Origin: an uncultured Acidobacteriota bacterium
GTDB lineage: Bacteria > Acidobacteriota > Vicinamibacteria > Marinacidobacterales > SMYC01
Direction: 5' to 3'
Assembly (NCBI GenBank): GCA_947259165.1
Contig: CAMYKY010000048.1
Location: 1 to 40,276, forward strand
DNA length: 40,276 bases
The notes under the pieces were generated by a model, which saw only the letters and a list, made by a program, of their open reading frames with translations, searched no databases and was not told the origin of the DNA. Below, one piece after another: positions 1-7,155 of the stretch (the stretch's first letter is position 1; each line of letters opens with the position of its first letter). The translations under genes were made by a program, and so were the position numbers.

Positions 1-38
1 TCTCAAGACTTCGGAAACGTTGCTGCATCAATTTGTCT

Positions 39-87
39 TGGGGGCTTTGCCCCCAGGGGCCCCTCCGGAGGAAAACCTCCGGGGCCC
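39..87. repeat. Two adjacent GC-rich hairpins
   Basis: A perfect 7-bp stem (TGGGGGC, loop TTT, GCCCCCA; 39-55) is followed at once by a 12-bp stem with a TCC bulge and an AAAA loop (57-87). CTTTG at 45-49 can also pair with CAAAG at 87-91, giving an alternative larger fold. No T-tract follows, so this is not a classic intrinsic terminator; a REP-like intergenic repeat is more likely. It could still end the transcript of a gene left of the window. Confidence 0.6.
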
Positions 88-107
88 AAAGTTTACTTCA
101 AACGGAC

Positions 108-136
108 TTGACGGACGGTGATCTGCCCCGTAGTCT
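108..136 (+). promoter_or_regulatory. Possible sigma-70-type promoter
   Basis: TTGACG at 108-113 and TAGTCT at 131-136 are separated by 17 bases, 30 bases before the start of the Ig-like gene at 167. The -35 matches consensus in five of six positions; the -10 keeps only the key TA and final T. Confidence 0.35.
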
Positions 137-166
137 AAGTCAGTACCTTAAAAACCAGGAGTCCTC

Positions 167-583
167 ATGAAACCGAACCGGGCGATTTGCGCCCTCGTGC
201 TCGTCTGCCTCGCGGGGACCGCGACCGTTTACGCCCTTCGATCGGGCCTGAGCGTCGCGACAGCACCTCCAGTCGTCGTCGAGACCACCCCGCGCGCCGG
301 TGCGACCGACATCGATCCGAGTGTGTCCGAGGTCCGGGTGATCTTCAGTAAAGACATGATGACCGACAACATGTGGTCGGTGGTGAAAATTTCGGACGAG
401 ACGTTCCCGACGCTCGCTGGAGAGGTCGGCTACCAAGACGCCCGCACGTTTGTCATTCCCGTCGCTCTCGAGCCAGAAAGCACCTACGCGCTCTGGTTCA
501 ACTACAAGCAAAACGACGCCTTCCGGGATGTGAACGGAAGCGCTGCGATCCCCTATTTCCTCGTGTTCCAAACGCGGGAATAG
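167..583 (+). CDS. Secreted Ig-like (Big_5-type) domain protein
   Basis: This is a 138-residue protein with an N-terminal hydrophobic signal or anchor (about residues 5-24, ICALVLVCLAG) followed by one beta-sandwich domain. The stretch from VETTPRAGATDID through VRVIFSKDMM to YALWFNYKQN resembles bacterial Ig-like Big_5/SbsA domains, which typically begin 'P.dGatdv....irv.Fs..m' and end with 'Y.l.i....'. It probably acts outside the cytoplasm as a small binding or structural domain; no catalytic motif is visible. The start is supported by AGGAG at 157-161, about six bases before ATG. The next gene, the phosphofructokinase, is 122 bases downstream and looks unrelated. Family assignment is by eye. 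Confidence 0.7.
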   Translation: MKPNRAICALVLVCLAGTATVYALRSGLSVATAPPVVVETTPRAGATDIDPSVSEVRVIFSKDMMTDNMWSVVKISDETFPTLAGEVGYQDARTFVIPVALEPESTYALWFNYKQNDAFRDVNGSAAIPYFLVFQTRE

Positions 584-705
584 GGCCCTGTTCAGGAAGA
601 AGAGGCATTGGGTCTCTCCCGTCCCTCGACCACACTGGATCTGTGCCGCGATTTTGTATCGCGAACGCCTCTAAACCCCGTCGCAGGTTCTCGGTAGAAT
701 GGAGC

Positions 706-1908
706 ATGGCTAACATCAAAACAAAAAAAGGCACCATCGGTATTCTCACGGGAGGAGGCGACGTGCCAGGGCTCAACCCCGCGATCCGGGCGCTCACTAT
801 CCGCGCTATCCGCGAGGGCTATCGCGTCGTCGGTATCCGCCGCGGCTGGGCAGGCCTGATTGAGCTCGACCGCAACAGTGCACAGAGCCGGAGCGAGATG
901 GTGGTCGAACTCACCGAGGAGCACGTGAACAAGGTCGGCCGCACTGGCGGAACGTTCCTGCACACGTCACGCACTCGGCCGAGCCACGTCCCGAAAGACG
1001 AGGTGCCCCTGCACCTCCGGGATACATACCAGGATGAATTCAACGACCTCACGAAGGAAACGTTGGCGAACCTGGAGTTTCTGGGTATCGACACGCTCAT
1101 CCCCATTGGCGGCGACGACACGCTCTCGTATGCAGTGCGAATGCACGAAAGCGGCGTTCGCGTCATCGCCATCCCCAAGACAATGGACAACGACGTTCCT
1201 GGCACAGACTACTGCATCGGCTTCAGCACCTGCGTCACCCGCACCATCGAGCTGACTCACGCGCTCAGGACGAGCGCCGGGAGTCACGAACGTTTTCTCG
1301 TGATCGAGGTCTTTGGACGCTACGCGGGCTTCACGTCTTTGCTCCCCACGATGGCGGGGGCGGCGAACCGGTGCGTTATCCCCGAGCACACCTTCGATAT
1401 CGACAAGCTCTGCGAGCTACTTGCCGCCGACCGTTACTCGAACCCGAGCCGCTACAGCGTCGTGATCGTCTCCGAAGGCGCCACGTTCCACGGAGTAGAG
1501 ACTGTATTCTCGGGAGAAGAGCAAGACATGTTCGGGCACAAGAAGCTCGGAGGCATCGGCGACATCGTCTCGGCTCGTTTGAAAGACCTCTCGCCCAAGT
1601 ACAATAGTGGCCGGCCCATCAACGTCATCAACCAGCGGCTCGGCTATCTCGTCCGTTGCGGCGATCCCGATGCGCTCGATTCCATCGTGCCGATGGCATT
1701 CGGTAACCTCGCTATGGGGCTCGTCCTCGACGGTGTCGAGGGCCGACTCGTCTGCGTCCACAATGGCCGCTACGATAACGTACCCATCGAGATGGTGACG
1801 AGCCGCAAGAAGCTCGTCGATTTCAAGAAGTTTTACAATACCGAACGCCTCAGACCCCAGTACAAGCAGTTCGACTCCGCGCCGCTGTTCATCATGACCG
1901 GCGACTAG
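706..1908 (+). CDS. pfp: 6-phosphofructokinase, pyrophosphate-type active site
   Basis: This 400-residue protein phosphorylates fructose 6-phosphate in glycolysis in the cytoplasm. Signatures are the N-terminal GGGDVPGLNPAI loop (16-27), GGDDT (135-139), PKTMDND (157-163, D161 being the likely catalytic base) and EVFGRYAGF (201-209). In the ATP enzyme of E. coli, Gly104 and Gly124 line the ATP site. Here they are replaced by Asp138 and Lys158, the pair known to mark pyrophosphate-dependent enzymes. I therefore infer PPi as phosphoryl donor, which makes the reaction reversible; cofactor choice is not proven. The open frame extends upstream to 373 but overlaps the Ig-like gene and has no homology there. 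ATG at 706, preceded by GGAG, gives the canonical MANIKTKKGTIGILTGGGD start. It converges with the NHL gene 31 bases downstream. Confidence 0.93.
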   Translation: MANIKTKKGTIGILTGGGDVPGLNPAIRALTIRAIREGYRVVGIRRGWAGLIELDRNSAQSRSEMVVELTEEHVNKVGRTGGTFLHTSRTRPSHVPKDEVPLHLRDTYQDEFNDLTKETLANLEFLGIDTLIPIGGDDTLSYAVRMHESGVRVIAIPKTMDNDVPGTDYCIGFSTCVTRTIELTHALRTSAGSHERFLVIEVFGRYAGFTSLLPTMAGAANRCVIPEHTFDIDKLCELLAADRYSNPSRYSVVIVSEGATFHGVETVFSGEEQDMFGHKKLGGIGDIVSARLKDLSPKYNSGRPINVINQRLGYLVRCGDPDALDSIVPMAFGNLAMGLVLDGVEGRLVCVHNGRYDNVPIEMVTSRKKLVDFKKFYNTERLRPQYKQFDSAPLFIMTGD

Positions 1909-1939
1909 GCGACGGAAACCTCGCTCGAGCTCGGGGCGG

Positions 1940-3121
1940 TCAGTTTCGCGGCGATGGCCATGTCGCGCCCCGCGTCGGCTGTACCGATTGCGGTTCGTGT
2001 CGCTCCAGCATCTGCCGGCGAACGACTCCCCCGTATACGTTGCCGAACGTATCGACGCCGACGCCCTCCGCCCCGCTATGGGCGAAGTCTCTCGATTCGA
2101 TATCCTCGAGAAAATAATGGACCTGTCCGGTTTTCGCGCTTCCGATGCGGATCCCTTTCTTCCACGCCGGGTTGTCCGGACCCCAGGATTCCGAGTCGGC
2201 GACATAGATCGTGTCGGTGTGGTCGACGTACACCCCGCTGGGTCGACCGAACTGGCTCCACTGGTCGATGTAGTTGCCTTCCTGATCCCAAATCATGATC
2301 CGATTGTTGTCGCGGTCGGCGATGAACAGACGCCCTTCGGTATCCATTGCGATCGCGTGAGGCGCGCTCAACTGGAGATGGCCCTGCCCCGTGCTTCCCA
2401 GTCGCTCGATGAACGTCCCATCGGGAGCGAGCTTCGTCAGGCGGGCATGAGGACCGTTCTTGAGGTGTCCCTCGGTCACGAAGATCGTGCCCTCCGGCGA
2501 CACCACGACATCGGTCGGCTCGCGGAACAGACCTGGAGTGTCGCCAGCAACGCCAGAGCGTCCAAGCGTCATGAGGAGCTCACCATCGGAGCTGAATTTT
2601 CTGACGAGGTGTCCGCCGGGAGCATCACCGCTTCCGGAGTCGGTGGTCCACACATTCCCCTCGTAGTCGACGTGAAACCCGTGCGGAAACGCCATCAAGC
2701 CCTCGCCCCACGTGTCGAGCCGCTTGCCTGTTCGTGGGTCTAGCTTGATGATGGACGGCTCTGGCCGATCGACGCACGTGTTCGAGTGACATCGGTGAGA
2801 AACATAGAGGAGACCGTCGGGGCCGCCTTCCGCGCCATTGACCGCCGCCCACTCGCCGTTGTTTCCTGGAGGGGCCTCCCCCCACGGCTCGATCCGCGTG
2901 TAGGGATTCGGCCGGTCGTTGCTATTGCCAATTGGACCGTACGCGGCCACGAGCTGTTGCAACAGGTTGACGACAGCGCTGTTGAAATTCTCGTTCGTAA
3001 CCGGCCGGTCGATATTGGGATTCTGTCGAACCGGCGTCGGCTCCTTGTCTTGTGCGTGCAGGGCACCAGCGGCGCTGACTACGAGCGCTACAAACAGTGT
3101 GGATCTCAACCGAGCTGGCAT
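1940..3121 (-). CDS. Secreted NHL-repeat six-bladed beta-propeller protein
   Basis: About 393 residues with a signal peptide (MPARLRSTLFVALVVSAAGALHA). Repeats follow the NHL pattern: 'GHLQLSAPHAIAMDTEGRLFIADRDNNRIMIWD', with related copies at FPHGFHVDYEGNVWT, FREPTDVVVSPEGTIFV and FGRPSGVYVDHTDTIYVAD. The fold is a beta-propeller related to peptidyl-alpha-hydroxyglycine alpha-amidating lyase and NHL sensors. The role is probably binding or lyase activity in the periplasm, and the substrate is unknown. The start at 3121 is preferred over 3145 because GAGGAGG lies six or seven bases upstream and the signal peptide begins there. A paralogue is at 29118-30125. It is divergent from the M24 gene at 3210. 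Confidence 0.85.
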   Translation of the reverse strand: MPARLRSTLFVALVVSAAGALHAQDKEPTPVRQNPNIDRPVTNENFNSAVVNLLQQLVAAYGPIGNSNDRPNPYTRIEPWGEAPPGNNGEWAAVNGAEGGPDGLLYVSHRCHSNTCVDRPEPSIIKLDPRTGKRLDTWGEGLMAFPHGFHVDYEGNVWTTDSGSGDAPGGHLVRKFSSDGELLMTLGRSGVAGDTPGLFREPTDVVVSPEGTIFVTEGHLKNGPHARLTKLAPDGTFIERLGSTGQGHLQLSAPHAIAMDTEGRLFIADRDNNRIMIWDQEGNYIDQWSQFGRPSGVYVDHTDTIYVADSESWGPDNPAWKKGIRIGSAKTGQVHYFLEDIESRDFAHSGAEGVGVDTFGNVYGGVVRRQMLERHEPQSVQPTRGATWPSPRN

Positions 3122-3209
3122 GAAAACCTCCTCATGATCTCTCAATTGTATCGGTATTCGCGCAGCGTGCCTCTATAATCCTCGGGAATCACTTCGAGAG
3201 GAGCTCAAG

Positions 3210-4526
3210 ATGGTCGCCCGTTGGTACACGCTCGTCGTTATCGCTCTCATCCCATTCCTACCCCGTGCAGCGGAAAGCCAAGAGATCAAACGCCGCTGGG
3301 AGTTCATGAACCAGATTCGGCGCGAGAAGTTCGACCTCGTGCTGCCGGAAGTCATGAGAGAAAACGACGTCGACATGTGGATTACGGTGGGCCGAGAAGG
3401 GTACGAAGAGCCGCTAGCGACAGACCTCGGCGACGCCTACATGGGCGACATCGGCTATTTCGTGTTCACGGATCGCGGCGGGGACCGCATCGAACGTGCC
3501 GCGCTCGAGATCAGCGACTACTTGCTCGAGGAGAACGGCGCCTACGACATCGTCACCGGCGACTACGATCTCAAAGAGTTCGTCGCTGAGCGCGATCCTC
3601 AAACCATCGCGTTGAACTACTCCGAGTACATCGCCGGAGCCGATGGCTTGACCAAGAACCAATACGATCGGCTGGTTGAGACTCTGGGAGAGCCCTACGT
3701 ATCCCGGTTCGTGTCTTCCGAAAAGCTCGTGTCCGACTTCAGGTCTCGGCGCGTCGCGACCGAGATCGCAGCGTTCTCGCAGGCGGGAGAATTCTCCCGG
3801 ACGATCGCCGAGCGTGCTCTCTCGAACGAAGTCATCACGCCGGGCGTCACGACACTGGAAGAGGTCGCATGGTGGATGAAGGGACAGCTCCATGACAACG
3901 GCCTGGAATCGTCGTTCGGCATGCCTTCGGTGTATTTGCAGAACCCCGGAGTCGACCCCTCGGTGTCGTCATCCCGGATCATCCAGCGGGGTGACGTCAT
4001 CGCCATCGACTGGGGCGTCGGCTACATGAACTTCTACACCGACGTGAAGCGTCTCGCGTACGTGTTGAAGGAAGACGAGACCACGGTTCCGCCGGGACTC
4101 CAAAAAGCGTTCGACAACGCCCGCGCGGTCCGCGACATCCTGAAAGCGAACATCAAAGCCGGACGGCGCGCCGACGAGACCGAGACTCTTTTGAATCAGA
4201 AGATCGAAGAGGCGGGTTTCTCGGTGATGACGGAGCCGAACCAACCGAGCGACGACCCGACCAAGATCGACGTCATCATCGGCTGCCACTCCGTCGGAAA
4301 CGTCGGACACGGCAGCGGTCCATCGATCGCCTGGTTCCACCCGCGACGCGCCTCGTTCGTGATTCAGCCCACGAACCTATTTGCTCTCGAGCTGTTCGCC
4401 TACACCTCGGTCCCGGAGTGGGGTGGGGGCAAGGTGCGAATTCCCTTGGAGGACGATGCGATCGTGACGCACCGCGGCGTGGAGTGGCTTTATCCGGTCA
4501 ATGATCGCGTGCTGCTGATCAAGTAG
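3210..4526 (+). CDS. Secreted M24-family (Xaa-Pro aminopeptidase-like) metallopeptidase
   Basis: A 438-residue protein with a signal peptide (VVIALIPFLPRAAES, cleavage near residue 23). It has a creatinase-like N-terminal domain (about 30-180) and a pita-bread M24 domain (about 185-435). All five expected metal ligands can be placed: D267 (IDWGV), D278 (YTDVKR), H367 (VGHGSGPS), E394 (ALELFAY) and E414 (IPLED). A working dinuclear metallopeptidase is therefore likely, cleaving X-Pro peptides outside the cytoplasm, although relatives include prolidase and creatinase. GAGGAG lies just before the ATG. The gene sits among other secreted hydrolases and shares a 88-base divergent upstream region with the NHL gene. 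Nothing is broken. Confidence 0.85.
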   Translation: MVARWYTLVVIALIPFLPRAAESQEIKRRWEFMNQIRREKFDLVLPEVMRENDVDMWITVGREGYEEPLATDLGDAYMGDIGYFVFTDRGGDRIERAALEISDYLLEENGAYDIVTGDYDLKEFVAERDPQTIALNYSEYIAGADGLTKNQYDRLVETLGEPYVSRFVSSEKLVSDFRSRRVATEIAAFSQAGEFSRTIAERALSNEVITPGVTTLEEVAWWMKGQLHDNGLESSFGMPSVYLQNPGVDPSVSSSRIIQRGDVIAIDWGVGYMNFYTDVKRLAYVLKEDETTVPPGLQKAFDNARAVRDILKANIKAGRRADETETLLNQKIEEAGFSVMTEPNQPSDDPTKIDVIIGCHSVGNVGHGSGPSIAWFHPRRASFVIQPTNLFALELFAYTSVPEWGGGKVRIPLEDDAIVTHRGVEWLYPVNDRVLLIK

Positions 4527-4672
4527 CACGGCACGGGCACGAAGCCCTCGAGCTTAGCCGCTTTCGTGAAGACCAACCTTCAAGCGCCCCTGAACGCTCC
4601 TAATTGATGTCGAGCTCCTTTTGATGCTCGACGACCTTGTGACGGCGCCCAGTTGGCCTTAAACTCCCGTTC

Positions 4673-6064
4673 ATGAGAAACCGTCTCTCTGCCGGCCTGC
4701 TTCTTTTCGCCGTTGGGTACGGATGCTCCGAGCCCGAACCCACTGGCTCGGCAACACCCGAGATCGACACCGACGTCATCGCCTTCGTTAACGTCAACGT
4801 CGTCCCGATGACGACCGAGCAAGTGTTCGAAAGCTACACCGTCCTCATCGACGAAGGGCGCATTCGCGACATCGGGCCCGTCGCGGCCACTACCATCCCG
4901 ACCGGAGCAACGCGCATCGACGGAACCGGGCGTTACCTGATGCCCGGGCTGACGGAGACCCATGGGCACCTCCCCAGCGCGAGCGTTCCCGCCATGGTGA
5001 CGGAGAACTTCCTGTTCCTCTATATCGCGAACGGCGTGACTACCGTCCGAGGGATGCAAGGCAACGACTCGCAGATCGCGTTGCGCGAAAAAATCCGCAC
5101 GGGCGAGCTCCTTGGGCCGCAGCTCGTGTTGGGAAGCCCGTCGATGACGGGTACGGACGTGACGAGCACCGAGCAAGCGGAGGCGCTGGTTCGAAGCTAC
5201 GACGAGGCCGGCTATGACCTCGTCAAAGTCCATGAAGGACTCGCTCCCGAGGTCTATGACGCCGTCGCGGGAACGGCTTTCCAGCTCGGCATGCCGTTCG
5301 CCGGACACGTCTCCGATCACGTCGGCCTGTTCCGAGCGCTCGACATCGGACAGTCGACCATCGACCACCTCGACAACTACGTCGAGGCGCTCGTCCCCGA
5401 GGGACAGGAGCTCGAAGAGCCTCCCGGCCTGCGCGGAGCCCATGAGCTACTCGAGCGTATCGACGAGTCTCGAATCGACCTGCTGGTTCAAAAGACTCTC
5501 GACGCCGACGGTTCCGTCGTCCCTACGATGGTCCTCTGGGAGAGCGGCATCTACGCCACGCGCCCCTCGGAAGTTTTGCTCGAGGAACGCCCCGAAATCG
5601 CGTACATGCCAAAAGAGACGGTCGAGCGCTGGGTCGAAGCCGTCGACGCACGCATCGAAGAAGCGGACCCCGAGGCGATGATGCGCCTCGCGGCACTGCG
5701 TCGAAGAATTCTAAAGGCACTTCACGACGGCGGCGTGCGTATTCTGCTCGGAACCGACTCGCCTCAAATTTTCAGCGTGCCCGGGTTTTCGATCCACCGA
5801 GAGATGAAGCTCTACACCGAGGTCGGGATGAGCCCCTATGACGTGCTCGCGTCCGGAACGAAGGTCGCCGGAGATTTCTTGACTGGCGACTTCGGGAGAA
5901 TCGAGCTAGGACAGCGCGCTGACCTGCTGCTGTTGGAAGCGAACCCCCTCGACAACGTGGCGAACGTGTCGAAGCGAGTCGGCGTGATGGTGAACGGGGA
6001 GTTCATCACCGAGGAGGAGATCCAGAAGCGGTTGAAGGAAATCGCCGCTTCCTACGAACGCTGA
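4673..6064 (+). CDS. Lipoprotein amidohydrolase (imidazolonepropionase/prolidase-like)
   Basis: This 463-residue protein begins with a lipoprotein signal ending in VGYGC (Cys18), so it is probably membrane-anchored. The amidohydrolase metal centre is complete: HGH (H97, H99), K185 in DLVKVHEG as the likely carboxylated lysine, H212 (FAGHV), H232 (IDHLD) and D362 (LGTDSP). The N-terminal beta-sandwich part (FVNVNVVPM, VLIDEGRIRDIG) and the C-terminal IELGQRADLLLLEANPL are typical. It hydrolyses an amide or cyclic amide bond, with substrate unknown; related proteins include Xaa-Pro dipeptidases. No strong ribosome site precedes the ATG, but the lipobox fixes the start well. A 146-base gap separates it from the M24 gene, which has the same orientation. 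Confidence 0.87.
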   Translation: MRNRLSAGLLLFAVGYGCSEPEPTGSATPEIDTDVIAFVNVNVVPMTTEQVFESYTVLIDEGRIRDIGPVAATTIPTGATRIDGTGRYLMPGLTETHGHLPSASVPAMVTENFLFLYIANGVTTVRGMQGNDSQIALREKIRTGELLGPQLVLGSPSMTGTDVTSTEQAEALVRSYDEAGYDLVKVHEGLAPEVYDAVAGTAFQLGMPFAGHVSDHVGLFRALDIGQSTIDHLDNYVEALVPEGQELEEPPGLRGAHELLERIDESRIDLLVQKTLDADGSVVPTMVLWESGIYATRPSEVLLEERPEIAYMPKETVERWVEAVDARIEEADPEAMMRLAALRRRILKALHDGGVRILLGTDSPQIFSVPGFSIHREMKLYTEVGMSPYDVLASGTKVAGDFLTGDFGRIELGQRADLLLLEANPLDNVANVSKRVGVMVNGEFITEEEIQKRLKEIAASYER

Positions 6065-6089
6065 GCGCTCCGTTCAGACGGTGTTATGA

Positions 6090-6869
6090 CTACTTCTCGC
6101 TGAGCGCCAACAACTCTACTTTGCGAAACTCGATCGGGTGGCTTTCGGCCTGCAGCGCGATATAACCCTCGGTCACGGGCGTGCCTTCTTCCTGCGGGAA
6201 GCCGTCGGGATAGAACTCGCCACCGACCACTGGGCTCGAGTACTCGATCACCGTCTCGCCATCGATGATGTGGCGGATCAACTCGCCGCCACGTACCTCC
6301 ATCTCTACCGTGACCCATCGGTCGCCGTGATAGGTTTTCGAGCGCGCGTCCGCGCAGTGCTGCGTCACGAGCTCACCGTCCATCATCACGTGGGTGCCTG
6401 GGGTGCAGAGGTTCATGGTGGTCCGCTCACCCGCGCCGCTGCCACCTAGAAACTGCGCTTCGACCGAAACTGGGAATTCCTGGTCGCGACTCATGCTCGC
6501 CGCCGACTGCGAGTGCAGCATCGCACCGCTGTTTCTGAACGCCCAGTCGGGACCTCCCGGGACCTGTTCCCCCACGAACCGGTACTCGACTCTCAAAATG
6601 TAGTGAGAGAACGCTTCTTCGTAGAACAAGTGCCCGAACTCTCCATGGAAGTCGTCGTACTCATCGTAAGAAGCTTTGAGCAACCCGTCCTCGACCCGAA
6701 ACGTGTTGTTGTAGTTGTCGCCCAGCTCGTAGCCCGCGATCTTCACGTCCCAGCCCGACAAGTCTTTGCCATTGAACAGCTGGATCCATTCCCAAGCAGG
6801 CTGCGACGGCTGACCGCAGCACGAGAGCACAAGGGCGACTAGAGACAGAATCTTCACACTCTGGATCAT
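6090..6869 (-). CDS. DUF1080 (3-keto-disaccharide hydrolase domain) lipoprotein
   Basis: A 259-residue protein with a lipoprotein-like signal (LSLVALVLSCCGQP). A single concanavalin-like DUF1080 domain follows, recognised by WIQLFNGKDLSGWDV near the start, FRVEDGLLKASY, RVEYRFVGEQVPGGPDWAFRNSGAMLHS in the middle, and GYIALQAESHPIEFRKVEL at the end. Members act as 3-keto-glucoside hydrolases or as glycan-binding domains in the periplasm. Which of these applies here cannot be told from sequence alone. The gene converges with the amidohydrolase at 4673-6064, with a 25-base gap. Confidence 0.88.
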   Translation of the reverse strand: MIQSVKILSLVALVLSCCGQPSQPAWEWIQLFNGKDLSGWDVKIAGYELGDNYNNTFRVEDGLLKASYDEYDDFHGEFGHLFYEEAFSHYILRVEYRFVGEQVPGGPDWAFRNSGAMLHSQSAASMSRDQEFPVSVEAQFLGGSGAGERTTMNLCTPGTHVMMDGELVTQHCADARSKTYHGDRWVTVEMEVRGGELIRHIIDGETVIEYSSPVVGGEFYPDGFPQEEGTPVTEGYIALQAESHPIEFRKVELLALSEK

Positions 6870-7155
6870 GATGCGAGCGATTCTATCTCAACGTAGATAT
6901 CTGCGCGTGTTCGAGCAAAAAGGTGTCAGGGTGAGTGAAATACCCGGAGCCACTCCACCGCGTGGATGGAATTGCTTCGCGAAAATCGCCCTGGGGGACG
7001 CCGGCGACGGCGTTGAAGCCGAGTTGCCAAGGAGATTTCTCTTGCCGAGAGCGTCGCCTCCCGACGTACCCAGGAATACAGCACCAACGAACACTCCTCG
7101 CAAACATCCGCGTCGGAGTCTGGCGCTGCAGGTCAGCAAGCTGTAGTCTCCACGA
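6870..7155. other. Intergenic stretch, no supported gene
   Basis: This 286-base stretch lies between the DUF1080 gene start and the 3' end of the fusion gene. Short frames are open on both strands but show no family resemblance, no ribosome site and arginine/proline-rich composition typical of non-coding GC-rich DNA. It may hold the DUF1080 promoter; I see no clear -35/-10 pair. Confidence 0.5.

Noticed and set aside
373..705. N-terminal extension of the phosphofructokinase frame
   Set aside because: It overlaps the Ig-like gene in another frame, has Arg-rich non-coding composition, and the known enzyme start falls at ATG 706 after GGAG.
6868..7146. Small open frames in the 6870-7155 gap
   Set aside because: No start signal, no family match, and low-complexity Arg/Pro/Ser translation on both strands.
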